The notes beneath the pieces were generated by a model. It had not been told where the DNA came from and made no database searches. It was given only the letters and a program-made list of their open reading frames with translations. Of a stretch of DNA of 64,000 bases, positions 18,781-28,409 are shown in pieces (within the stretch, counting starts at the first letter, position 1; each line of letters begins with the position of its first letter). Origin of the DNA: Mucilaginibacter pineti (lineage in GTDB: Bacteria > Bacteroidota > Bacteroidia > Sphingobacteriales > Sphingobacteriaceae); contig NZ_FNAI01000002.1 of NCBI RefSeq assembly GCF_900101875.1, forward strand, positions 372,001-436,000. The letters are read 5' to 3'. The translations under genes and the position numbers were made by a program.

Positions 18781-20301
18781 ATGAATATTATGAAACGATT
18801 TTTTAGTGCATTTTTAATTTTACTTACCGGGAGCCTCATCTTTTCGGGCTGTAAAAAGTTTTTAAATGTTACACCGATAGATAACCTGTCTGGTAATAAT
18901 TACTGGCAAAACAAAAAAGATGTGGAGTCTTTTACGCTTGGGATATATAACCAATTCAGGGAAAATACCTTGAGCTCGGCCTATTTTGCTACCACCGGCG
19001 ATCTGCGTTGCAGCCCTGCTATAATGACACCGGGCCTTGGTCGTGACTATATTACCTATATCGCCACAAATAATCTGCGAACTCTTTTAGGTAATCCAAA
19101 TGATTATTACTCACAAATTTTTAATTACGTGGGTTTAACCAAATGGGATGGCTGGTATAAAATGATCCAGTCGGCAAATATCCTGTATGTTAAAGCCAAT
19201 GATGTTCCTTCGCTTTCGGCTACCGAAAAAAAGCAATACCGTGCCGAGGCTGTATTTTTGCGTAACCTGGCCTATTTGTTTTTAGTGCGCCAATTTGGCG
19301 ATGTGCCGTATTACACCAATGCTTACAACCAGGTAGCATTGCCAAGAATGCCCCTGGTACAGGTACTGAACAACGGTATTGCCGATATGATGGCGGTAAA
19401 AAATGACCTGCCCTGGACTTATGAAGATCCGTCGCTGGTAGGTATACGGGCTATGCGCGGCAGTGCCGATGCCCTGCTTATGCACATGAACATGTGGGCA
19501 GCCGGTTTTGATGATGCCAACAAAACAAAGTATTATACCGCCGTTAATAGCCTGGGTGCCGAAATTATGGGCAACAACAGTTATGGCCTGTTACCACTTA
19601 CACGTACCAAAGAGATTTTTAAAGGGCGTACTAAAGAGAGCTTATTTGAAGTACTACGTAGTTTAAATTATGGCGAATACTCAACCGGTAGTTATGAGTA
19701 TAACACTTTTACTGATATGGTTTTGCACTATCCGCACAAACCGGTAAAGTCAATCACTAAAAGTTACATCTATTACGACAACAAATTTATTACCAAGCTT
19801 TATCCGCTTAATACACCTGATAAAAGGGCTACTACCTGGTTTGATCCGGCAACCCTTTACTCAACCGATGGCAAATGGGAACTGCTGAAATTCGTAAATA
19901 TTTTTGCCGCCGAAGGTGAAGACGTACTACCAGATGATGACCTGATGGTTTTCCGTTTACCAGATGCCATACTGCTGCGTGCCGAAGCACAGGCCGAACT
20001 TGGTGATGATGAAGGTGCCAAAACAACACTTAACGTAGTTAGGGCCAGGGCCGAAGCCGATCCGGTGACAGATATTGGTAAGGATTTGAAAGATGATATA
20101 TGGTATGAACGCGCCCGCGAACTTATGGGAGAGGGCCATTATTACTATGACCTTGTGCGCACCAAAAAAATCCTGGATAAAGAGTATTGCTACCACCCAA
20201 TTTCGGTAGAAGATTTTAAGGCTGGTGCCTGGGCATGGCCGCTTGATAAAAGCGCCCTTACCAATAACCCTTACGTTACTTTAAACAACTACTGGCAATA
20301 A
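18781..20301 (+). CDS. SusD/RagB-family surface lipoprotein
   Basis: Partner of the preceding SusC. 506 residues, lipoprotein Cys about 24 (FSGC/KK). SusD features: YRAEAVFLRNLAYLFLVRQFGDVPYY, LRAEAQAELGDDEGAKTTLNVVRARA, and the C-terminal WYERARELMGEGHYYYDLVRTK and NNYWQ ending. Translationally close to its neighbours (8 bp before, 18 bp after). Expected to be surface exposed and to close over the SusC barrel. An alternative Met at codon 4 could be the start. Confidence 0.93.
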   Translation: MNIMKRFFSAFLILLTGSLIFSGCKKFLNVTPIDNLSGNNYWQNKKDVESFTLGIYNQFRENTLSSAYFATTGDLRCSPAIMTPGLGRDYITYIATNNLRTLLGNPNDYYSQIFNYVGLTKWDGWYKMIQSANILYVKANDVPSLSATEKKQYRAEAVFLRNLAYLFLVRQFGDVPYYTNAYNQVALPRMPLVQVLNNGIADMMAVKNDLPWTYEDPSLVGIRAMRGSADALLMHMNMWAAGFDDANKTKYYTAVNSLGAEIMGNNSYGLLPLTRTKEIFKGRTKESLFEVLRSLNYGEYSTGSYEYNTFTDMVLHYPHKPVKSITKSYIYYDNKFITKLYPLNTPDKRATTWFDPATLYSTDGKWELLKFVNIFAAEGEDVLPDDDLMVFRLPDAILLRAEAQAELGDDEGAKTTLNVVRARAEADPVTDIGKDLKDDIWYERARELMGEGHYYYDLVRTKKILDKEYCYHPISVEDFKAGAWAWPLDKSALTNNPYVTLNNYWQ

Positions 20302-20319
20302 CATTAATCAAAAAATATC

Positions 20320-21039
20320 ATGTATAAATTCATAAAATCAGCTATAGCAATATCCCTTGTTGCTGCCTGTTTACTGGCAGGTTGCAAAAAGGACAGCTAC
20401 TTTTACAATACCGGCTTACACCAGGCTAAGTACGATGGTACCATATTAGATTATCTTAAAGCTAAGCCGTTTATTTTCGACAGCCTTACCATGGTGGTTA
20501 AAATTGCCGGCATGGAAGATCTTTTCCAAAAAGAAAACGTAACCTTTTTTGCACCGCCAAGTTCATCAATTCACCGGGCGGTTGTAAACTTAAATAACGA
20601 TTTACGCAGCAACGGAAAAGATACCGTATCGCAGCTGGAGCAGGTAGCGCCGCAGGTGTGGAAAGATCTGTTATCTGAGTATGTTTTTAAGGGAACTTAC
20701 TTGTTAAAGGATATTCCGCAGATTGATACTGCCGCCATGAATGCCTTCCCGGGCCAGGGCTATGTTTCATACGGAGGCAGAACCATGAACATCGGCGTGT
20801 TTTATAACAGCGCGGGCGGTGTAAAATATGTGGGTTACAGGCAGCTTATCTTTTCTTACATCCCTGATTTTTCAAACCCAACCATAAATTTAATTAACAC
20901 ACCGGTTGCTACATCAGATATTCAGCCAACTAACGGGGTTATCCATGTACTGCAATTCCAAAACCATGTGCTGGGGTTTGATAGCCGGCGATTTGTTAAC
21001 GCCGCCGAATCTGCGGGTATAAGTAAAGCCACCGAGTAA
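20320..21039 (+). CDS. Fasciclin-domain lipoprotein
   Basis: 239 residues, lipoprotein Cys22 (LAGC/KK), one FAS1 domain: TILDYLKAKPFIFDSLTMVV, MEDLFQKENVTFFAPPSSS, and the closing strand NGVIHVLQFQNHVLGF. It is the second of three fasciclin lipoproteins in the window, each placed directly after a SusD. No catalytic residues are apparent. The repeated linkage suggests a conserved accessory role in surface capture, possibly adhesion to the polymer; this is inference. Confidence 0.82.
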   Translation: MYKFIKSAIAISLVAACLLAGCKKDSYFYNTGLHQAKYDGTILDYLKAKPFIFDSLTMVVKIAGMEDLFQKENVTFFAPPSSSIHRAVVNLNNDLRSNGKDTVSQLEQVAPQVWKDLLSEYVFKGTYLLKDIPQIDTAAMNAFPGQGYVSYGGRTMNIGVFYNSAGGVKYVGYRQLIFSYIPDFSNPTINLINTPVATSDIQPTNGVIHVLQFQNHVLGFDSRRFVNAAESAGISKATE

Positions 21040-21073
21040 TTATTAAGGTTAATTGTATAAATATTAAGAAATT

Positions 21074-22693
21074 ATGATTTCAAACTATATAAAAAGCACA
21101 GGCCTTAACCTCATAAAAGCATCTTTGCTGTTGCTTTTATTTGTGCAGGTTTCCTGTAAAAAAACAGCTGTACTGCAGGCAGATCCTTACGGCGGCGGTA
21201 AATCGTCTTTAGGTATTAAGTTCGTTGCCGAAGATCCTAACCCTAACAGCGGCAGTGCCGGCGACGCGGTTACTTTTAAAGTAACCGGCTTATTAAGCCA
21301 TAAAGGTAATTTTCAATTCCTGGTGAATGAAATTGAGGCAACGGTAACTGATGTAAGCGATAGTACAGTAACAATCACCATTCCCGAAAATGCAAGCTCT
21401 GGCGGTACTACCGTAATAGCAGATGGCCAGTCGTTTTTTGGTCCAAGGTTTACCGTAGATGGTAAGGTTTCTATTGATGCATCATTTAAAGCAGTGAATG
21501 GTACCAATGCCGCCATCAATGATTTGTTTGTAACAAATGATGGCAGTTATCTTATGGTTGGCGCTTTTACCAACTTTGAGAGCCAGGCACCAGCCACACC
21601 GGTTAACCGTATTGTTCTCATTTCCCGCGATGGCCAGTTTCAAACCGATTTTAATGCTGGTGCAGGGGCAGGCGGTACGCTGCAAACCATAAACCGGTTA
21701 GATAACGGGCAGTACATTGTTGGCGGCTCTTTAGCCACCTTCAATAACCGTAAAGGTATTAACGGTATTACCCGCTTAAATATTGATGGATCTTTAGATT
21801 CGGCTTCCATAGAGGTTATCAACCTTAAACCAACTATCCCGTCGCTGGGGCTTGATACTGTTGCCACCTTTAATGGCGGTGTGTACGGCAGTGTGGTAAA
21901 AAGCTTTGTACGCAATGGCAAAATAACCATACTGGGTAATTTCCAAAATTATGTAAAGTATTTTTACTTACGTTCAACCCGTGATTTTAAGGTAGCTGAT
22001 GTTACTAAAATGAACCAGATTGCCCGTCTTACTACCGATGGTACAATGGATTCAACCTTTAATTACAACCCCGTTACCCGCCAGGGTTATGCAGGTGGTA
22101 ATGGCGATATTAACGATGCCTTTATGCAAACCGATGGTAAAATAGTTGCTGTAGGTGCTTTCTCAACCTTTAACGGTGTATCGGCCAACCACATTGTTCG
22201 CCTCAATTTAGATGGCAGTGTAGATGAAACCTTTAAAGCAGGTGCAGGTGCCGATGGCGCAGTAACCTCGGTACGCTACAATACCACTACAGGCAAAATT
22301 ATATTGGCGGGCGCATTTAAAACCTTTGATGGCAAAAACAAAAACGGCGTAGTGCTTTTAAATGCCGACGGCAGCACCGACGATACCTTCCAGTTTAGCG
22401 AGCTTGTAGGTGGTGTGCCCAACTTTGCAGGTCAGTTAAATAACGGCAAAATACTTGTATCCGGAAACTTCAATAAATACAACGCTATTGTAAGGCAAGG
22501 TTTCATGATCCTTAATGCCGATGGGTCATTGGCTGCGGGATATAACAATACTGGTGCTTTTGAAGGGAAGATAAACAAGGTAATTGAAACAACATCGGCA
22601 TTGGGCAACCCTGCCGTGGTTTTAGTGGGCGATTTTGTGAAGTTTGATAATACCAGGGTTGGCAACATTGTACGTGTTGAATTGAAAAAATAA
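21074..22693 (+). CDS. DUF5008/IPT-TIG lipoprotein with delta-60-type repeats
   Basis: 539 residues. Lipoprotein Cys28 (QVSC/KK). Residues about 45-130 resemble an IPT/TIG immunoglobulin-like domain (GDAVTFKVTGLLSHKGNFQF, VTITIPENA). From about 165 on there is a series of beta-propeller-like repeats containing variants of 'G.F..FNG...N.IVRLN.DGS.D.TF', the delta-60 repeat pattern. The architecture fits lipoproteins annotated DUF5008 in fasciclin-type Sus loci (name from memory). Likely a surface-exposed binding protein encoded within the second Sus module; no catalytic motif was found. Confidence 0.7.
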   Translation: MISNYIKSTGLNLIKASLLLLLFVQVSCKKTAVLQADPYGGGKSSLGIKFVAEDPNPNSGSAGDAVTFKVTGLLSHKGNFQFLVNEIEATVTDVSDSTVTITIPENASSGGTTVIADGQSFFGPRFTVDGKVSIDASFKAVNGTNAAINDLFVTNDGSYLMVGAFTNFESQAPATPVNRIVLISRDGQFQTDFNAGAGAGGTLQTINRLDNGQYIVGGSLATFNNRKGINGITRLNIDGSLDSASIEVINLKPTIPSLGLDTVATFNGGVYGSVVKSFVRNGKITILGNFQNYVKYFYLRSTRDFKVADVTKMNQIARLTTDGTMDSTFNYNPVTRQGYAGGNGDINDAFMQTDGKIVAVGAFSTFNGVSANHIVRLNLDGSVDETFKAGAGADGAVTSVRYNTTTGKIILAGAFKTFDGKNKNGVVLLNADGSTDDTFQFSELVGGVPNFAGQLNNGKILVSGNFNKYNAIVRQGFMILNADGSLAAGYNNTGAFEGKINKVIETTSALGNPAVVLVGDFVKFDNTRVGNIVRVELKK

Positions 22694-22724
22694 GTTGGGA
22701 TACTAATAATTAGATAGTAACAAA

Positions 22725-24452
22725 ATGAAAAAATATACCCGCAAAAATCTGGCGAAAAGCATAGCAGCCGTTACGGCCCTTGCACTTGCTGCAAGTATGC
22801 TGTTTACCTGTAATAAGGATTTTCCAAACAAGCTAAAGGAATCGACAAAGAACGATACCCTGGGCATCAACATTAAAAACCGCAAGGTGCTTTACATTAT
22901 TATTGATGGTGTAAGAGGGCGTGCATTAAGATCGCTCAGCGCACCAAATATTTCAAAAATAGTTAAGAACTCCATTTACGCTTACGATGCGCTAAGCGAT
23001 TTTGGAACAGGTACAGTAACAAATGCCGGTTCATGGGCAAACATGATAACCGGTGTAACTGACGATAAACACAAGGTTGTTTCTGAGGATTTCGCCGGGA
23101 ATAACATTGCGGCTTATCCAACCTTGTTTTCGCGTTTAAAACAAGCAAATACCAATTACCGCACGGTATCAATAGCTGCTACGACAAGCTTTAACACTAA
23201 CCTGGCTGCCGATGCCACGTTTCAAAAAACGTTTGATAATGACGACGCTGCCGTTAAAGACGCTGTTAAAGATGAGTTGAATAACGAAGATGCCAAACTG
23301 GTAGTTGCCCAATTGCACAGCGCCGAACTGGCCGGGGAAAGCAGCAGCTTTGAAGATACCGATACCAAATACACAGATGCCATTCTTAAAATTGATGGCT
23401 ATGTAGGCGAAATGATGGCAGCTTTAACCGCCCGTAAAACATACGCTTCAGAAAACTGGCTGGTTATAATAGCATCAAACAAAGGCGGTGCTATTACACC
23501 CGACCCTAACGCTACCGATTTTACATCATATGGCGATGCTACAAGGAATACTTTTGTAGCGTTTTACAACCCCCGTTTTACCACACTGTTTGTTCCTAAG
23601 CCCGAAACTAATAACATTGCTTATACAAACACCAGCATAAATTTTGGTTATGGCGGCTCAAAAATTACAAACGCAACACTGCAGGATCCAAACACTTTTA
23701 ATTATGGTGTATATCCAAATTTTACGGTTCAGGCTTTAATAAAAACCCCGCCCGACGCATTCTATTATCCAACGTTTCTGTCTAAACGTGTTGAAACGTT
23801 TACCGGTCCGGGTTGGAATATGTTTTTGGAAGACGGTAACTGGACGCTGAATACATCTGTTTCCAGCCAGGCACATGGTACTGCTTTAAATGACGGTTTG
23901 TGGCATAAGGTTACTGCCGTATTTGATGGTAAAAATCGCCAGGTTAGGGTATATACCGATGGTGTACTGAATGAAACACAAACTATGAATGGCAATAACC
24001 CCAATAACGCGGTTCCATTTAAAGTAGGTTACACAACGGGCGATGATGATGATAACCTATCAATATTGATGACTAATCTGCAGATATACAATGTGGCCTT
24101 AACAACGCAGCAGGTTTCTGATTATGCCTGCAAAACCAGTATCGACGATACAAATCCAAACTATGCAAACCTGGCCGCTTACTGGCCTATGACCGAGGGT
24201 TCAGGAAACAAACTGAAAGAACAAACAGGCAAAGGTGCCGATCTTTTGGTGAGCGCAACTGGCAGCTGGGAAAACTTCAGCGACCTGAGCCCTGCCCTAT
24301 GCCCTGATATCAACGCATCGTTTTTCAGGTTGGTTCCTAATAACGTTGATATTCCTTTTGAAATTTATCAATGGATGAGCATCAATATTCCTGAAACCTG
24401 GGGATTGGATGGCAAATCATGGACACCGGTTTATTCAGACATCAAACCATAA
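22725..24452 (+). CDS. Alkaline-phosphatase-superfamily-like/LamG lipoprotein (probably catalytically dead)
   Basis: 575 residues, lipoprotein Cys29 (LFTC). Residues about 53-265 follow the fold order of type I phosphodiesterase/alkaline phosphatase proteins (VLYIIIDGVRG, SWANMITGV, WLVIIASNKGG). The usual metal-binding SDHGG is SNKGG at 251-255, and the nucleophile region is TNAGSWANMITG with no Ser/Thr at the expected place by hand alignment. Residues about 300-450 form a LamG/concanavalin-like domain (LWHKVTAVFDGKNRQVRVYTDG, GYTTGDDDDNLSILMTNLQIYN). The C-terminus resembles DUF4983. It is paralogous to 26415-28115. Probably a surface binding protein. Confidence 0.7.
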   Translation: MKKYTRKNLAKSIAAVTALALAASMLFTCNKDFPNKLKESTKNDTLGINIKNRKVLYIIIDGVRGRALRSLSAPNISKIVKNSIYAYDALSDFGTGTVTNAGSWANMITGVTDDKHKVVSEDFAGNNIAAYPTLFSRLKQANTNYRTVSIAATTSFNTNLAADATFQKTFDNDDAAVKDAVKDELNNEDAKLVVAQLHSAELAGESSSFEDTDTKYTDAILKIDGYVGEMMAALTARKTYASENWLVIIASNKGGAITPDPNATDFTSYGDATRNTFVAFYNPRFTTLFVPKPETNNIAYTNTSINFGYGGSKITNATLQDPNTFNYGVYPNFTVQALIKTPPDAFYYPTFLSKRVETFTGPGWNMFLEDGNWTLNTSVSSQAHGTALNDGLWHKVTAVFDGKNRQVRVYTDGVLNETQTMNGNNPNNAVPFKVGYTTGDDDDNLSILMTNLQIYNVALTTQQVSDYACKTSIDDTNPNYANLAAYWPMTEGSGNKLKEQTGKGADLLVSATGSWENFSDLSPALCPDINASFFRLVPNNVDIPFEIYQWMSINIPETWGLDGKSWTPVYSDIKP

Positions 24453-24463
24453 ATTATAAAGAA

Positions 24464-26389
24464 ATGAGAAAGATATATTTAAGTATCCTTTGTGCGGTTT
24501 TGCTGTTGGGCGCTTTATCCTGCAGAAGAAATAATAAGAAATTTGAGGATGGCTATGACAAACCAAGTACTGCTCCCGCAAGCGACCTTACAATTGATAC
24601 CTCTATGTCGCGTGTCGACAGATCAATGTATTCCCGCGCCCGTATCTTCCCCGGATTGATCGATCCGGCGGAGCCGAGGGTAAAGGACGAAAAATTCACT
24701 TTAAACCTAAACTTTTCATCGTCAAACGCATCTATACTGCGTATTTCTGTAGCTCCCGAACCGCAGTTTAGCACAGGGTACTGGGCACCGGCCGGCGAGC
24801 TGATTAAAATAGTTGTTCCTGCCGGAGCCAGTGGATTAAGCGTACAGGTAGGCGGCCACACAGATGATTTAACAGGCCAGCTAAGCTTACAAAGAGATCC
24901 GCTTATTTACACAGTAAAAGCTTTATTCCCTGGTGTAAACTATGTACGTAACCCGTATGGTGGTACCATTTACATCCGTGCATCATTTGCTATAGTGCAG
25001 CCTGTTGAATTTACTATTACAGGCGCCGCAAAAGCACCTGATTTTGTACTGGGTACCACTAACAATGCCGCGTGGGTGGCGCAGGTAAAAGCCTCAACCG
25101 TTCCGTGGCTGGAGTTGCGCTCAAATCGCGTTATATTTTTGATCCCAAGAGATTTCCTGATCAAAAACTTTGATTCGGCCAAACCGCTTACCGATCCAAC
25201 GGCTTTAATGACGGCATGGAATAACGTGTTTGAGCTGGATTACAACGGCTGGATGGGCCTGTCGGACGAGAGCGCGGATGAAAGGGACAGGAGCCCGCAG
25301 GGTGCCTGGAGAGAGGTATTGGATATTCAGCCAAGCGTTGGCTATGGTCATAACGGCTTCCCGGTGGTGGCTACTATGGATAACGAGTGGTTTAACAGCG
25401 TTGTTAGTATAGATCAGCTTTTGCATGGTGCCAACTGGGGTACTTACCACGAGTTTGGCCATAACTGCCAGCAGGGTAATGTTTGGAGCTGGAGCACACT
25501 TGGCGAAACTACAAACAACCTTTTTAGCTTTAAAGTAGCCAACCGTAACGGCGCCGATTTTTCCATACAGCATGAGCCTACTGATTATGTTCAGCCTGCA
25601 TTGGATTTTGCTGCTACCAATAACGATCCAACTAACTTTAATACCATAACGGTAATGAACGATCCTTTCAGGAGGATGATCCCTTTCCTGCAGATCTTTG
25701 GAATATATGGTTACGATGCTATGCCGTACTTGTATACTGCTGCCCGGCATGCGCAGCGCCTGTCAAACACAGACCAGGACAAGCAGGATTTTGTTTATGA
25801 GCGTTTCTCGGAATTTGCCAAAACAGACTTGAAACCATTTTTTGATGCATGGGGTATCAGTGTTTCTTCGCAGTCAAAAGCTGCAATAGCTGCTAAATAT
25901 CCATTGCTAACTAAACAAATATGGACGTATAACCCTATGACCAAAGAGGGCGGTACAGCTCCTATCACCTACAAAACAACCGTTACCGTAAGCTCCGAAG
26001 AAACAGAGGGCGAAGGCGCGATCAACGGCCATGCCGCTGCTTTAATTGATGGCGATAACAATACTTACTGGCACTCGCAATGGTATCGTGCAACAGCTGT
26101 ATATCCTTATACAATTGTGCTTAACACCGGCGGCCCGGTAACTGCCAAGGGTATTTATTTTGTACCAAGAAACAGTACTGCGCAAAGACCTAAAAATGCC
26201 GATGTATACACCAGCACCGATAACGTGAACTGGACGCTTGTTGGCTCAACTGTAATTGGTAATGCATTTGCACGCTCGGAGTATTTATTCCCGGCCAGCA
26301 AAACCGTTCAATATTATAAAGTGATCCTGAAAGATGCCTGGACAAATACACCAAACGCGGCATTAGCAGAAATAAACGTTATTAAATAA
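24464..26389 (+). CDS. Peptidase M60 (enhancin-like) lipoprotein with F5/8-type C domain
   Basis: Zinc metallopeptidase; characterised M60 family members cleave mucins and other O-glycosylated proteins. Start chosen at ATG 24464 (MRKIYLSILC) because it opens a lipoprotein signal with Cys20 (ALSC/RR) and lies 11 bp after the previous stop; an in-frame ATG at 24419 would overlap that gene. An M60-like N-terminal domain precedes the catalytic domain. HEFGH at 329-333 and Glu348 in GETTNN fit the M60 pattern HExxH...E. A discoidin/F5/8-type C domain (about 510-640; LIDGDNNTYWHSQW) probably binds glycans. About 642 residues. It is the only clear enzyme in the long operon and is central for guessing the substrate. 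Confidence 0.88.
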   Translation: MRKIYLSILCAVLLLGALSCRRNNKKFEDGYDKPSTAPASDLTIDTSMSRVDRSMYSRARIFPGLIDPAEPRVKDEKFTLNLNFSSSNASILRISVAPEPQFSTGYWAPAGELIKIVVPAGASGLSVQVGGHTDDLTGQLSLQRDPLIYTVKALFPGVNYVRNPYGGTIYIRASFAIVQPVEFTITGAAKAPDFVLGTTNNAAWVAQVKASTVPWLELRSNRVIFLIPRDFLIKNFDSAKPLTDPTALMTAWNNVFELDYNGWMGLSDESADERDRSPQGAWREVLDIQPSVGYGHNGFPVVATMDNEWFNSVVSIDQLLHGANWGTYHEFGHNCQQGNVWSWSTLGETTNNLFSFKVANRNGADFSIQHEPTDYVQPALDFAATNNDPTNFNTITVMNDPFRRMIPFLQIFGIYGYDAMPYLYTAARHAQRLSNTDQDKQDFVYERFSEFAKTDLKPFFDAWGISVSSQSKAAIAAKYPLLTKQIWTYNPMTKEGGTAPITYKTTVTVSSEETEGEGAINGHAAALIDGDNNTYWHSQWYRATAVYPYTIVLNTGGPVTAKGIYFVPRNSTAQRPKNADVYTSTDNVNWTLVGSTVIGNAFARSEYLFPASKTVQYYKVILKDAWTNTPNAALAEINVIK

Positions 26390-26414
26390 TTAACAGCAAA
26401 TCATTAACAACCAA

Positions 26415-28115
26415 ATGATGATAAATTATAAAAATAAAAGTATTGCCCTTTGCAGCATGGCTTTAGCACTGCTTACGGTGCTTAATGCTTGTAAAAAATA
26501 CAACAACCCTCCCCAGATATTTGAAGAATACGGATCGGGTTTAAACGGGCAGGCCGAGCGGAAAGTGCTCATCATTACCATTGATGGCCTTGCAGGCGCC
26601 GAGCTGCAAAAAGTTAGTCCGCCAAATATTGGTGATCTGGCCAAAACAAGTAAATATACTTATAACGTACTTACCGATGCGGTATCGTCAGATGCCGCCA
26701 CCTGGGCAAGTATGCTTACAGGTGTATCGTCGGCAAAACACGGTATAGTTAATGATAGCTATATCCCGGTTGCAGATCAGGGCGATCCGGATGCGCCAAC
26801 ACCAATATTTCCTACATTTTTGTCGCGGTTACTTGATGTAAGGCCAGAGTTTAAAACGGTAACCATTACTACCGATGCTGCACTAAACAAGTACATGATA
26901 CATGCAGATCATCGCATACTGCCGGCTAATGATGCAGCGGTTAAGGATTCGGCTGTAAACATTGTTCAAAACAACAGTGCCAAAGCTATCCTGGTTGATT
27001 TCAGGGATGTGGAAGCCGCCGGAAAAGCAGTTGGCTACAGCGCCGATAACGCCGAATATAAAACGGCCATCACTAAAACCGATGAGTATATAGGCGCAAT
27101 AACAACCGCTTTAAAAACCCGTAAAAATTATGCTAATGAAGATTGGCTGGTTATTGTAACCACCAACCGCGGCGGCAGCGATACCAACCCAAAGCCAGGT
27201 TTTATCATCTGCTCAAATCCAAACTTAAAACAGGGAGAGGTAACCAAATCGGGCTTTAACACCATGCACTTTACCGGTACTACAACAGATGCATATGTTA
27301 AGAACGATAATGGTTTATATGATGCCGGAACAAATAAGGATTTTACTGTACAGATACAGGTGAAAATAAATTCATCAAGCTATTATCCTTGCTTTTTTTC
27401 GAAGAGTACAGGGATTAGCGGATCAACCATCACCGGTTGGATGATCTTACAATCAGGAACTGAATATGGTGTTGAATTTGGAGGATCGGCAAACGGAGGT
27501 CATGGGAAAATTCAAATAGGGGGTAACGCTATTGTTGATGGTAAATGGCATACCATTACCATAACGGTAAAACTTAGCAATGGCGTAAGAACGGCAACTG
27601 TGTATACTGATGGGATACAGATAGGGTCTGCCGATATTACGTCTACAAATAATATAAGTACGCCTAACCCGCTTACCATAGGGTACAGACCTGGCGACAT
27701 CGCGAACGCTTATGCTGATTTCTATGCCGGGGATGTGGAGTATTTTAACACAGCTTTGGATGGTGCAACTATATTGGCTAATATAGGCCTGAAGGATATC
27801 ACCAAACACCCTAACTACGGTAATTTAACCGGTTATTGGCCAATTGACGATGGCGGCGGCGCTGTTATATCAAACCTTGCGCCAACCGGCTACAATATGC
27901 TGATGAAAGGCCCTGCAACCTGGGATGCGCTTGGAAATGATATTCCAATTAGCCGTACCCCGCAAAATGTGGTTGACGGTGCCGTATCCATAGTAGCTAC
28001 CGGCCCGGATGTAGCAGGTTTAACCTTCTACTGGCTTAAAGTGCCGGTATCCAGCGATTGGAGCCTGGATGGCGTAGGATGGTTATCAAACTACGAACTG
28101 GAGTTTATAAAATAA
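26415..28115 (+). CDS. Alkaline-phosphatase-superfamily-like/LamG lipoprotein (probably catalytically dead)
   Basis: 566 residues, paralogue of 22725-24452 with the same order: lipoprotein Cys26 (LNAC/KK), AP/phosphodiesterase-like domain about 48-260 (VLIITIDGLAG, TWASMLTGVSSAKHGIV), LamG-like domain about 300-445 (DGKWHTITITVKL, VYTDGIQIG, LTIGYRPGD) and a DUF4983-like tail. It retains the first metal-ligand Asp57 and the KHGIV segment, but the SDHGG position reads TNRGG (250-254) and the middle D..H motif reads VDFRDVEAAGKAVGY without His. Last gene of the operon, followed by a strong terminator. A binding role is inferred. Confidence 0.7.
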   Translation: MMINYKNKSIALCSMALALLTVLNACKKYNNPPQIFEEYGSGLNGQAERKVLIITIDGLAGAELQKVSPPNIGDLAKTSKYTYNVLTDAVSSDAATWASMLTGVSSAKHGIVNDSYIPVADQGDPDAPTPIFPTFLSRLLDVRPEFKTVTITTDAALNKYMIHADHRILPANDAAVKDSAVNIVQNNSAKAILVDFRDVEAAGKAVGYSADNAEYKTAITKTDEYIGAITTALKTRKNYANEDWLVIVTTNRGGSDTNPKPGFIICSNPNLKQGEVTKSGFNTMHFTGTTTDAYVKNDNGLYDAGTNKDFTVQIQVKINSSSYYPCFFSKSTGISGSTITGWMILQSGTEYGVEFGGSANGGHGKIQIGGNAIVDGKWHTITITVKLSNGVRTATVYTDGIQIGSADITSTNNISTPNPLTIGYRPGDIANAYADFYAGDVEYFNTALDGATILANIGLKDITKHPNYGNLTGYWPIDDGGGAVISNLAPTGYNMLMKGPATWDALGNDIPISRTPQNVVDGAVSIVATGPDVAGLTFYWLKVPVSSDWSLDGVGWLSNYELEFIK

Positions 28116-28130
28116 AAGCCACCAAATAGC

Positions 28131-28176
28131 AAAAAGGAAAGCGGGATGATTTTAATCATGCCGCTTTCCTTTTTTA
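28131..28176 (+). terminator. Rho-independent terminator of the long Sus operon
   Basis: GGAAAGCGG (28136-28144) pairs with CCGCTTTCC, and GATGAT/ATCAT extends the stem inward. It is followed by a run of six T (CTTTTTTAAT). It begins 15 bp after the stop codon at 28115. Confidence 0.88.
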
Positions 28177-28339
28177 ATAGCATCGTATAGATGCACCAAT
28201 TTTTACTTCAGCGGATTTTTTTCAAAAAATAGCCTGTACACGCAAATGGGTTCTCATAACTTTCTAACCAATTAGTTCGGATTATTTTATCATAATCATT
28301 AGTATTGTGTTTTAAACGTGTCATTTAATTATTACAACG

Positions 28340-28347
28340 TATTTTTG
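28340..28347 (+). promoter_or_regulatory. Candidate Bacteroidetes -7 element (TATTTTTG)
   Basis: Matches the TAnnTTTG consensus of the Bacteroidetes primary sigma factor, 62 bp before the start codon at 28410. No clear TTTG -33 box at ideal spacing was found. Confidence 0.4.
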
Positions 28348-28409
28348 GTGGAACAATCAATATAGGTTCTAAAGAAATTCAAATCACAACCGCACTAAAC
28401 CTTAATAAT

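Noticed and set aside
24419..24463. Upstream start for the M60 gene overlapping the previous gene
   Set aside because: It would bury the lipoprotein signal behind a hydrophilic segment; ATG 24464 gives a standard signal with Cys20.
25205..25750. 181-codon open frame on the minus strand
   Set aside because: It lies entirely antisense to the M60 peptidase, covering its catalytic motif; no signal, domain or start context. Shadow of a GC-balanced coding region.
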